The notes below the pieces were generated by a model, which saw nothing but the letters and a program-made list of their open reading frames with translations, did not search any database and was not told the DNA's origin. Below, in pieces: positions 1-6,906 of a stretch of DNA of 11,739 bases. The DNA is from 66-474 sp035688305 (lineage in GTDB: Bacteria; Pseudomonadota; Gammaproteobacteria; Xanthomonadales; Rhodanobacteraceae). A program made the position numbers and the translations under genes. Where the stretch lies: contig DASSNC010000056.1 of assembly GCA_035688305.1 (NCBI GenBank), positions 1-11,739 on the forward strand, given 5' to 3'. Each line of letters starts with the position of its first letter. Within the stretch, counting starts at the first letter, position 1.

Positions 1-1523
1 TACGGCCTCCACGCCGCCGCGGTATCGGTGCGGATACCCTGCCGCACCTGCGACATGCTGAGCGTCGCGCTGGGCGATGTGTTGCGGGTCGGGTCCGTGC
101 AGCCTTCTTCGTATTCCAGGCCACAGAACGCCAGAATCCCGCTCAGCGTGGCTTCCGGGCGATGCACCAGTGATTCGTAATCGACGTCGTGGATTCGCCC
201 GGGGGCGACGATGTGCCAATGGGCCATCAGGGCCCGGTACTGCGCGTGGTGCGACGCCAAGGCATCCAGGTCGTAGGCATACGCGTATTCGTTGCCGCGG
301 CCGAAGAAGGCGCGCCAGTTGGAGAAGCACACGTCCATCGGATCACGCACGACGTGCAGGATCTTCGCGGACGGGAGTGCCATGTGAATCAGTCCGGCGA
401 CCATCCAGTTGCGCGGCAGCTTGTCGACGAAAAACCGTTTCCCGCCTGCCCGCCATCGCGTTTGCGTCAAATAGGTCTGGCCCACCTGCGCCCAGTCCAG
501 TCCGGGCAGGCGGGCAAGCGTCGTCTCGTCGAACATGCCCCGCGGCAGATGATCCGAAACAAGGAACAGCGAGCGCGGAAAGTCGCCGAGTTCCCCGGCC
601 GACGCGATGTGCGAATGGTTGCCGAGCAGACGCTCGAGCAGCGTAGTTCCCGACCGAGGCAGTCCGAGGACAAAAATGGGCTGCGGTCCATTGCCGGTGG
701 TGTTCGTCTGCGGGCGCACGAAGTTCGCCGTGGTCAGGCGGATGATGGCGGCGAAAAGGGCGGCTTCGCGCGCTGGATCGTGCGGGAAATGGTCGCGCAT
801 GATGGCGTTGCCGCGCGACAAGGCCGCCCAGGCTTCGGGGTGACGCTGCAGGTCATGCAGTTCCTGAAACAAGGCGAATTCAAGCGCGGCATGGTCGAAA
901 CCACCCGGCGCAACGCGGCCCATCGCCGCGACGATGCGGTCCACATGATTGTGTTCCGGCGTGAGGTGCCCCATCCGTGCCAGTTCCACGAATGCCCCGC
1001 CCACGGGAGGTTCGAGCCGGATGCACGCTTCCAGTCCGGCGCGGGCTTCCTCAAGCCGGCCGCTGAAACCCAGCTGCACAGCATGGTGGAACAGGAATCC
1101 CGGGCCGGCAGCGCCGTGGTTCCCGGCGCGCTGCATCAGTTCCAGGGCCAGGGCATTGTCGCCGATCGCCTGGCGCTGGCCGGCGGCACGCATCAGGACC
1201 GCTGGAGCGGTGCTCGATTGGATCAAAGGGGAATCCAGGAGCTGACGCGCCGCGACCAGTTCGCCCACCCAGATCAGCGCCGCGACCATATCTCCCAGCA
1301 GTCGCGGATCGCGCGGGGTGAAGCGGGCGGCTTCGAGAGTCTGGGCCACCGCCGCGCGCTGGTGATCCTCCGCGCCGAGCAATCCCGCAAGATACAAACG
1401 TGCGGCAATGTCGCCCGGGTCGCGAGCCAGCATGTCCTCGAGGATGGTCTGCGCGGTCGCTACCTGGTTGGAGGCCGTGAGCTGCATCACCCGCTGCCAC
1501 AGCTCGCTCGAAGTTTCCGCCAT
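1..1523 (-). CDS. TPR-containing sulfotransferase family protein (gene A), 3'-truncated by the window edge
   Basis: Reading the minus strand from the ATG at 1523 gives an open frame of 507 codons that leaves the window without a stop. Comparison with gene C suggests that only about 20 C-terminal residues are missing. Residues 1 to about 260 are helical and TPR-like. The sulfotransferase domain begins near residue 281: FVLGLPRSGTT forms the 5'-phosphosulfate loop (289-294), E311 sits in AGELGDF (catalytic-base position), DKLPRNW is at 367-373, and R393-x7-S401 is the 3'-phosphate motif. DYESLV is at 448-453. Expected activity is transfer of sulfate from PAPS to an unknown acceptor, probably in the cytoplasm because no signal peptide is seen. 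The start is supported by an AGGG ribosome-binding sequence 7 nt upstream and by alignment with gene C, where Trp9-Gln10 coincide. It is divergent from gene B. The family call is firm; the substrate is unknown. Confidence 0.93.
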   Translation of the reverse strand, partial: MAETSSELWQRVMQLTASNQVATAQTILEDMLARDPGDIAARLYLAGLLGAEDHQRAAVAQTLEAARFTPRDPRLLGDMVAALIWVGELVAARQLLDSPLIQSSTAPAVLMRAAGQRQAIGDNALALELMQRAGNHGAAGPGFLFHHAVQLGFSGRLEEARAGLEACIRLEPPVGGAFVELARMGHLTPEHNHVDRIVAAMGRVAPGGFDHAALEFALFQELHDLQRHPEAWAALSRGNAIMRDHFPHDPAREAALFAAIIRLTTANFVRPQTNTTGNGPQPIFVLGLPRSGTTLLERLLGNHSHIASAGELGDFPRSLFLVSDHLPRGMFDETTLARLPGLDWAQVGQTYLTQTRWRAGGKRFFVDKLPRNWMVAGLIHMALPSAKILHVVRDPMDVCFSNWRAFFGRGNEYAYAYDLDALASHHAQYRALMAHWHIVAPGRIHDVDYESLVHRPEATLSGILAFCGLEYEEGCTDPTRNTSPSATLSMSQVRQGIRTDTAAAWRP

Positions 1524-1545
1524 TGATCACCCTGCAACCTGGAAT

Positions 1546-1579
1546 TTGTGCGTCGAATGCGCGCGCATTGCACGCACAA
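1546..1579. promoter_or_regulatory. 34-bp near-perfect palindrome upstream of gene A (operator or leader hairpin)
   Basis: The left arm TTGTGCGTCGAATGCGC (1546-1562) and right arm GCGCATTGCACGCACAA (1563-1579) are reverse complements at 15 of 17 positions. The only mismatches are two adjacent bases per arm. The dyad ends 22 bases before the gene A ATG. A -10-like TACAAT for gene A lies at 1589-1584 on the minus strand with no good -35, so transcription could begin inside the dyad. It may be an operator for a dimeric or tetrameric repressor, or a hairpin at the 5' end of the gene A mRNA next to its ribosome-binding site. No T-tract follows, so it is not a terminator. The role is inferred. Confidence 0.6.
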
Positions 1580-1671
1580 CTCCATTGTACGGGCTCGGCC
1601 GCGGCGGTCCGGTGGGCGTTTCGAGCAATACTTCCATGGCGTCCAGCCGGCCGGTCGACGCTTGCATTCAA

Positions 1672-1717
1672 ACCGCGAATGCGGTCATGCTGCCCCGATC
1701 TCCACGCCCCAGCGTGG
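1672..1717 (+). promoter_or_regulatory. Two small hairpins in the leader of gene B
   Basis: Two perfect short stem-loops precede the gene B start: ACCGC-GAAT-GCGGT (1672-1685) and CCACGC-CCCA-GCGTGG (1702-1717). The second ends 28 bases before the ATG, just ahead of the weak GAAGG sequence at 1729-1733. Both would be in the 5' untranslated RNA if the promoter lies further upstream. No convincing -35/-10 pair was found for gene B. Short stems of this kind arise by chance in GC-rich DNA, so a regulatory role is only a possibility. Confidence 0.2.
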
Positions 1718-1745
1718 CAATGCATATCGAAGGTGTGATCGGCCG

Positions 1746-3338
1746 ATGAATACGTATGAGCAAGCCGCACTCGTGACTGAAACACAGCTCCGGGATCGGC
1801 TCGAAGTGATGCCCGACGACGCCGACGCGCTGCTGCGACTGGGATGGCTGCGCCTCCAGTGCGGCGACTACCGGGAAGCCCGCGAACTGTTGTTGAAGGC
1901 GCACGTGTTGCAGCCGCGTTCAGTGCTGGTGCGGATCTACGCGGGCCGCACGCTCGCCGACTGCGGGGATCTTCGCGCACGGGACCTGATCAGGGAATGG
2001 CGGGAGTGGTTGCCGTTGCCGGACCAGCAGCAGTTCGACCTCGCCGACGTGATGTATCGCACCGAGTGGACGACCGAGGCGATCACGGTGCTCGAAGATC
2101 TGCTGCGGCGCGCCCCGGATTTCCTGGCGGCCAGGCAACTTCTGGCGGAAATGTATGAACGGGTCAACCGCCTGACGGATGCACGTGCGCTGGTCACCGA
2201 GTTGCAGGACCAGATTCCGGAGGGTGATGCCGCCGCACGGAACGAACTTGCGCACCTGCAGGCCACGCTGCTGCGCCGGGCTGGGAATCCGCAAGCCGCC
2301 CGCATTCTGCTGGAGCAGAATGGGCCCAGGAACGACATGGATGCCGACCACTACTTCACCCTCGCCGCTCTCGCGGACGGGATGGGAGACGCCGCCGCGG
2401 CGATGCGGAGTCTGGAAGCCGCGCACGCGATGCGCGTTGGCCACCTGCAACGGGTTGCACCGCAGCGGTTGCGCGACGATGTTCCCTTGTTCCCCACGGC
2501 GCCACGCTCACTGGACGCGGAAGCCGTAGCGAAGTGGCCGGCGTTGATCGCGCCCGATGCGGCCTCGTCGCCGGTGTTCGTGATCGGATTCCCGCGTTCG
2601 GGCACCACCCTGCTGGAACAGATGCTCGATGCGCACCCCGGATTGCAGTCGATGGACGAAAGGCCGCATCTCGATGTTCTGGGCCATCAGCTTGAAGACT
2701 ACGGTCTGCGCCTGCCGGACGACCTGCACAAACTGACGCAGGCCGACTGCGACGAGCTTCGCAAGGGCTACTTGATGCTGGCATGCGACAAGGTGCAGCG
2801 CCGCTGGGGCACGCTGCTGGTCGACAAGAACCCGTTGAACATGCTGGCGCTCCCGTTGATCCACCGCATTTTTCCGGCCGCCCGTTTCATCCTGATGCTG
2901 CGCCATCCGTGCGACGTCCTGCTCAGCAACTACATGCAAGACTACCGTTCCGTGGTGCTGATGGCCGTGGCGCGCGATCTGGCCCACCTGACTCGCGGTT
3001 ACGTGGAGGCATTCGATTACTGGTTCCACCACGCGGCGCTGATGCAGCCGCAAGTGCTGACGCTGCGCTACGAGGATCTCGTGGCCGACCAAGCCGGAAC
3101 GGCCGCGAAGATCGCGTCCTTCCTCGGCCTGGACAACGCCGATGCCATGCTCGACGCGGCCCGGCACGCCCGCGAGAAGGGTTTCATCGGCACCCCCAGC
3201 TACCGCCAGGTCATCGAGCCCGTGAATCGCAAGAGTATCGGCCGCTGGCATCGCTATCGCCCGTGGCTCAAGGACGTCCTGCCGGTCCTCTCCCCGATGG
3301 CCGGGCGCCTGGGCTATTCCCTCGAGGCGCCGGCATGA
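1746..3338 (+). CDS. TPR-containing sulfotransferase, tyrosylprotein-sulfotransferase-like (gene B)
   Basis: A 530-residue protein. Residues 15 to about 235 are amphipathic helical repeats of TPR type (for example 24-57 and 106-157). The sulfotransferase domain starts near 276: VIGFPRSGTTLLEQMLDAHP has the phosphosulfate loop at 283-288, and E305 lies in SMDERP. K361-N362-P363 follows, then R386-x7-S394 as the 3'-phosphate motif, RYEDLV at 441-446 and RKSIGRW at 495-501 near the C-terminus. The PRSGTTL...MLDAHP...E pattern resembles eukaryotic tyrosylprotein sulfotransferases more than the other genes here, so a protein acceptor is plausible but unproven. In the usual R-D-P step the aspartate is His (R386-H387-P388). 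The ATG at 1746 is chosen because the TPR region begins right after it. The open frame extends 66 codons upstream, but that part is low-complexity Arg-rich sequence overlapping the intergenic elements. It is followed closely by gene C. Confidence 0.93.
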   Translation: MNTYEQAALVTETQLRDRLEVMPDDADALLRLGWLRLQCGDYREARELLLKAHVLQPRSVLVRIYAGRTLADCGDLRARDLIREWREWLPLPDQQQFDLADVMYRTEWTTEAITVLEDLLRRAPDFLAARQLLAEMYERVNRLTDARALVTELQDQIPEGDAAARNELAHLQATLLRRAGNPQAARILLEQNGPRNDMDADHYFTLAALADGMGDAAAAMRSLEAAHAMRVGHLQRVAPQRLRDDVPLFPTAPRSLDAEAVAKWPALIAPDAASSPVFVIGFPRSGTTLLEQMLDAHPGLQSMDERPHLDVLGHQLEDYGLRLPDDLHKLTQADCDELRKGYLMLACDKVQRRWGTLLVDKNPLNMLALPLIHRIFPAARFILMLRHPCDVLLSNYMQDYRSVVLMAVARDLAHLTRGYVEAFDYWFHHAALMQPQVLTLRYEDLVADQAGTAAKIASFLGLDNADAMLDAARHAREKGFIGTPSYRQVIEPVNRKSIGRWHRYRPWLKDVLPVLSPMAGRLGYSLEAPA

Positions 3339-3427
3339 CGAAGCGGGTTGCAGCGTCTGCGCGCCGGATCGCCGCAGGTGTCGAAGTGCGGCTGTACCGC
3401 TCTTCCGGCAACCGGCCCTGGCGGTGA
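3335..3427 (+). other. 30-codon ORF bridging genes B and C (possible translational-coupling leader)
   Basis: An ATG at 3335 overlaps the gene B stop (ATGA). It is preceded by GAGG at 3324-3327, 7 bases upstream. Its frame closes at a TGA (3425-3427) that overlaps the GTG start of gene C (GTGA). The 30-residue product would be strongly basic (7 Arg, 1 Lys, 1 Glu) with a single Tyr21. Gene C has no visible ribosome-binding sequence of its own, so ribosomes could pass from B through this ORF to C. It might equally be a chance ORF in a short gap, and no family resemblance is seen. Confidence 0.25.
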
Positions 3428-5001
3428 GCGGCATCGCCCTTTCCGACTGGCAGCAGGCCGCGCAGTGTTTCGCGCAGGGCCGCTTCGCCGACGCGCGTGC
3501 CATCCTGGAGAACATGCTGGAGCGTGATCCGCACAGTGCGGACGCGTGGCTTGCGCTCGGCCAGGTCGACATCCGTAGCGGCGAGGTGCAGCAGGCGACA
3601 CGGCATGCGTTGGCGGCGGCGCGCCTGCATTCCGACAACCCGAAGACGCTGATCGACATCGCGGCCGCGTTGCTCACGGTGGGTGAAGTCCTCGCGGCCC
3701 GCGGCTGTCTCGAGCGGGCCGCGGCCTTGGCGCCGCATGATGCAGCATTGCAACAGTACCTGGCGCTGCAGTACCAGAATCTCGGGGACCACGCCGCGGC
3801 GCTCGCATGGATGGAGCGTGCGCGTGCGTCGGGCATGGCCGATCCGGGACACCGCTTCGCACTGGCCATCCAGTACACGTTCCATGGGCGAATGGCCGAT
3901 GCGGAGGCCGAGCTGGAACAGTGCGTGGACTTGCAGCCGCCTTTCGGACAAGCCATGGCGCAGTTGTCGCAGCTGCGCCGCCAAACGCCGGAACGCAATC
4001 ATCTGGAGGCGTTGGCACGCCAGTTGACCGAAGTGCAGCCGGGAAGCGCGGATGATGCGGCGCTGGAATTCGCGCGCTACAAGGAATTCGAAGACTTGCG
4101 TCGCTTCAGGGAAGCCTGGCAGTCGCTGCGGCGCGCAAACAAAGCGATGCATGCGCGCCTGCGCCACGACCCGGCTGCCGAGCGGCGCACCTTCGAGGCG
4201 CTCGCGTCTTGCGTGGACACGCTGGTCCGCCCGCCAATGCGGCACGTCGAAGGCGCCATTCCCGTCTTCATCGTCGGCTTGCCGCGATCGGGCACGACCT
4301 TGCTGGACCGCCTGCTCGGCAATCATTCCCAGGTCGTTTCCGCCGGCGAGCTGGGGACCTTCAAGCGCGTCCTGGAGCGCGTCGCGAACCGCTTCACCAG
4401 GCCAATGCTGGACGAGGCCTTCGTCGAACGCATCCCGCGCCTGGATCTGGCCAAAGCGGGCGAACTGTACCTCGCCAACTCGCAGTGGCGTGCGCAGGGC
4501 GCACCGTTCTACGTGGACAAGCTGCCGCGCAACTGGTTGCTGGTGCCGCTGATCAAGCTCGCGATTCCGCAGGCGCGAATCCTGCACCTGACCCGCGAAC
4601 CCATTGCGGTGGCCTTCTCCAACTATCGATCATATTTCGGCAGCGATTATCCGTATTGCTACGACGAGGATACGTTGATCAGCCATTACCTGCAGTACCG
4701 GCGGCGGCTGCGCGACTGGCATGCGCTGCTGCCGGGTGAAATCCTGGACGTCTCCTATGAAGCGCTGGTTGCCGACGCCGAAGCGGAAATGCGCAAGGTA
4801 CTCGCGTTCTGCGGACTGGATTGGGAACCCGGCTGTGCCGATCTTGCGCGCAACGCCGGGCCGGTGGCGACGTTGAGCGCCGTGCAGGTGCGCGGACAGA
4901 TACAGCCCGGTATGGCGGATCGCTGGCGCGATTACGCGCCGCAGCTGGCGGGCCTGCGTGAACGCCTCGATGCGGCTGTGGCGGGTGATGCTTCGCCGTG
5001 A
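3424..5001 (+). CDS. TPR-containing sulfotransferase family protein (gene C), paralog of gene A
   Basis: A 525-residue protein. TPR-type helical pairs span residues 6 to about 175 (for example FADARAILENMLERDP at 21-36). A further helical stretch precedes the sulfotransferase domain at about 278. Key elements are PRSGTT (287-292), E309 in SAGELG, DKLPRNW (365-371), R391-x7-S399 (here R-E-P rather than R-D-P) and SYEALV (444-449). PAPS-dependent sulfation of an unknown acceptor is expected, with no signal peptide seen. The GTG start is the only ATG/GTG/TTG start between the end of gene B and codon 31. Its product aligns with gene A from residue 1 (shared Trp9-Gln10). No Shine-Dalgarno is visible, which fits coupling to gene B, probably in one operon. 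Resemblance to gene A runs the whole length, indicating duplication. The stop lies 4 bases from the gene D stop, converging. Confidence 0.93.
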   Translation: MSGIALSDWQQAAQCFAQGRFADARAILENMLERDPHSADAWLALGQVDIRSGEVQQATRHALAAARLHSDNPKTLIDIAAALLTVGEVLAARGCLERAAALAPHDAALQQYLALQYQNLGDHAAALAWMERARASGMADPGHRFALAIQYTFHGRMADAEAELEQCVDLQPPFGQAMAQLSQLRRQTPERNHLEALARQLTEVQPGSADDAALEFARYKEFEDLRRFREAWQSLRRANKAMHARLRHDPAAERRTFEALASCVDTLVRPPMRHVEGAIPVFIVGLPRSGTTLLDRLLGNHSQVVSAGELGTFKRVLERVANRFTRPMLDEAFVERIPRLDLAKAGELYLANSQWRAQGAPFYVDKLPRNWLLVPLIKLAIPQARILHLTREPIAVAFSNYRSYFGSDYPYCYDEDTLISHYLQYRRRLRDWHALLPGEILDVSYEALVADAEAEMRKVLAFCGLDWEPGCADLARNAGPVATLSAVQVRGQIQPGMADRWRDYAPQLAGLRERLDAAVAGDASP

Positions 5002-5005
5002 TGGC

Positions 5006-6592
5006 TCAGCCCGCCGCAAACGGCGGATAGCCGAGCGTCTTGCGCAGCGGATCGAGCAGCGCACCGTAGTGCGCGGTGTGCGCGGTGTCGCGTCGCAACG
5101 GCTGGCGCACCTGCGTGGCGCTCGGCGAGCGAACCTCGCGGCGATTTTCATGGAATGCGAGGCAGCCTTCCTCGAAGGGCAGCCGGCAGAATTCCAGTAG
5201 CGCCCGGATCGTCGACTCCGGCGCGGCGACCAGTTGCTCGTATTGATGCTCGTGCAATGCGTCCGGCGCGCGCTCGCGCCAGAATCGGATGCTGCGGTCG
5301 AAGTCGCGCCAGAACGCGGCGAGGTCCTCGAAGGTCCGCGCATACTCGTTGCCGCCAAGGAACTGGCGGTAGCAGGAAAAGCAGGTCTCCAGCGGATCGC
5401 GTCGGCACACGATGATCCTGGCTCCCGGCAGCATCGCGCGGATTGCACCGATGTACATCCAGTTGCTCGGCAGCTTGTCGATTGACAGCGGCCGCCGCGA
5501 GCGCCAGCGCGCCGTCCGTTCCAGGTAGCGTCGGCCCAGCCGCTGCCAGTCCGCGGAAGTTGCCTGTCCTGCCCACGACGGAAACGGTACTTGGCGTCGC
5601 TGCGACTCGGCGGTCAGCGTCAGCGGAAGATCGGAGAGTTCGCCTGCACCTTCGACGCGCGAGTGGCTGGCCAGGATCTGCTCGACGAGTGTCGATCCCG
5701 AGCGCGGCAGGCTGACCACGAACAGCACCTCGTTGCCAAGCGCCGGATCCACGGGTGGCGCAAGGGGCTTCGAGAACATCTCCAGCATCGTGCTGACGGT
5801 TTTGGAAAACGCCCCGGCCTGCCAGCGGCTGCGTTGCCTGGCCAGTGCATTTGCGTCGGCCAACGCGGCCAGCGACTCCCGGTAATGGCCGTGATCGTCC
5901 AGTGCCTTGGCCAATGCGAAGCCCAACGGGACCCGCTCGTCGACGGCGAGGCCGGGAACCTGCAAGGCGCGCTGCATGCGCCCGATGTCGGCTTCCTCGA
6001 AACGGTGGGTTTTGATGTCGGCCAGGCCCCACCAGGCCATGCCGGCCGTCGGGCGTTCGGCGAGGATGCGGCGATACTCCGCGCCTGCCTCATCGATGCG
6101 GCCTTCGGTGCGCAGCATGTCGCCGAGAAGCGCGCGTGCGGCCATGTGGGCGGGGTCGATGGCCACCGCCTTCCGAAGTGCCTCGATGGCTTCCTCGTGT
6201 CGCACGCAGTGGGTCAGCATCACGCCGAGGTTGAACCATGCAATGGCGAGGTTCGGCTGCAATTCGCAGGCGCGGCGGGTTGCCGCGACCGCCTCGTCGA
6301 GGCAATCGCCTGCGCTCAGGACAGTCCCCAGCGTGTGGTAATACAGCGCATCATCCGGGCGCTTGGCGACGGCGCGCTGCATGTTGGCAATGGCGGCGGC
6401 ATGGTTGCCACGCATGCTCAGCGCCCCGGCCTGCAGGCGCAGCACTTCCGGATGATCTGGATAGGTGGCCAGCACCGGCGTGAGTTGCCGCTCCGCTTCG
6501 TTGGCATTGCCGTGGTCGAGGGCCTGCGCCGCGAGGATGACGTGCTGGATTGCCGCCGCGGACAATCCGTGCAAACGTTGGGGTGAACTCAT
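5006..6592 (-). CDS. TPR-containing sulfotransferase family protein (gene D)
   Basis: A 528-residue protein with the clearest TPR array of the set: about five 34-residue repeats at residues 15-184 (for example AIAWFNLGVMLTHCV at 117-131, ending in AIDP). The sulfotransferase domain starts near 288 with FVVSLPRSGST (loop 296-301). E318 lies in GAGELSD, DKLPSNW is at 372-378, the 3'-phosphate motif is R398-x7-S406 inside RRDPLETCFS, and YEQLV is at 451-455. It likely transfers sulfate from PAPS to an acceptor chosen through the TPRs; the acceptor is unknown. The frame is open for 39 codons upstream of the chosen ATG from a GTG at 6709. That extension is low-complexity and lies in the divergent gap, so the ATG at 6592 is preferred. 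Neither start has a good ribosome-binding sequence. It is divergent from gene E. Confidence 0.92.
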   Translation of the reverse strand: MSSPQRLHGLSAAAIQHVILAAQALDHGNANEAERQLTPVLATYPDHPEVLRLQAGALSMRGNHAAAIANMQRAVAKRPDDALYYHTLGTVLSAGDCLDEAVAATRRACELQPNLAIAWFNLGVMLTHCVRHEEAIEALRKAVAIDPAHMAARALLGDMLRTEGRIDEAGAEYRRILAERPTAGMAWWGLADIKTHRFEEADIGRMQRALQVPGLAVDERVPLGFALAKALDDHGHYRESLAALADANALARQRSRWQAGAFSKTVSTMLEMFSKPLAPPVDPALGNEVLFVVSLPRSGSTLVEQILASHSRVEGAGELSDLPLTLTAESQRRQVPFPSWAGQATSADWQRLGRRYLERTARWRSRRPLSIDKLPSNWMYIGAIRAMLPGARIIVCRRDPLETCFSCYRQFLGGNEYARTFEDLAAFWRDFDRSIRFWRERAPDALHEHQYEQLVAAPESTIRALLEFCRLPFEEGCLAFHENRREVRSPSATQVRQPLRRDTAHTAHYGALLDPLRKTLGYPPFAAG

Positions 6593-6906
6593 GGCAGAGG
6601 CTATCGTTTGCGGAGCAAAGTACGGGGCAGGGCCCGCTGCATTGGAAGCACGGCGGAGTGTGAGTGCGGAATTTGCTGGCCCGATCCTGCCGCCACGGCG
6701 CTTTGACACCGCGCATCCGGGTCGCTGATACTACCAATTCGACACGCGTCTTTCACGGTTTCCGGCGCCGTGTCTCTTGTCGCTTCCTTCGTTGGGCACG
6801 CCGCCAGCGTCGATCGACGGCCGGTGGCGCCGCTTTCGATGCGCGCGCCAACAATGCGCCGGCAAAGCACGATAATCGTTCCCGCCCGTTTTGATTTCGA
6901 TGCCCT
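6593..6906. other. 314-base divergent intergenic region between genes D and E
   Basis: No convincing gene was found here; the short ORFs on both strands are Arg-rich and unlike anything familiar. Visible elements are a TTGACA sequence with a weak -10 on the plus strand (6703-6732), a GATAAT -10-like sequence at 6871-6876 close to gene E, a perfect 12-bp palindrome CGTCGATCGACG at 6808-6819, and an imperfect CACGG...CCGTG stem near 6754-6772. No clear promoter was seen for gene D on the minus strand. The region must contain at least the gene E promoter and probably the gene D promoter. Confidence 0.5.
6703..6732 (+). promoter_or_regulatory. Candidate sigma-70 promoter for gene E
   Basis: A perfect -35 TTGACA (6703-6708) is followed, after 18 bases, by GATACT (4 of 6 matches to TATAAT). 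Transcription from here would give gene E a leader of roughly 165 bases containing the palindrome at 6808-6819. A competing nearer candidate is GATAAT at 6871-6876 with a poor -35 (CCAACA at 6848-6853), which would give a leader of about 25 bases. The assignment is tentative. Confidence 0.3.

Noticed and set aside
189..1526. 445-codon plus-strand ORF opposite gene A
   Set aside because: It is antisense to a frame with complete sulfotransferase motifs, and its product is low-complexity and unlike any family. It is a typical GC-rich shadow.
1548..1745. 66-codon N-terminal extension of gene B
   Set aside because: Arg-rich sequence with no helical repeat character; it overlaps the palindrome and leader hairpins, and the TPR region begins right after the ATG at 1746.
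3335..3427. The bridging mini-ORF as a RaxX-like tyrosine-sulfated substrate peptide
   Set aside because: Its single Tyr sits among Arg and Ser with no acidic residues nearby, no leader/core layout and no RaxX resemblance. Coupling is the simpler explanation.
2508..3998. 496-codon minus-strand ORF opposite genes B and C
   Set aside because: It spans the junction of two well-supported genes on the other strand and has no recognisable domain.
3268..4587. 439-codon minus-strand ORF opposite gene C
   Set aside because: Antisense shadow of the TPR-sulfotransferase; composition rich in Arg, Gln and His with no motif.
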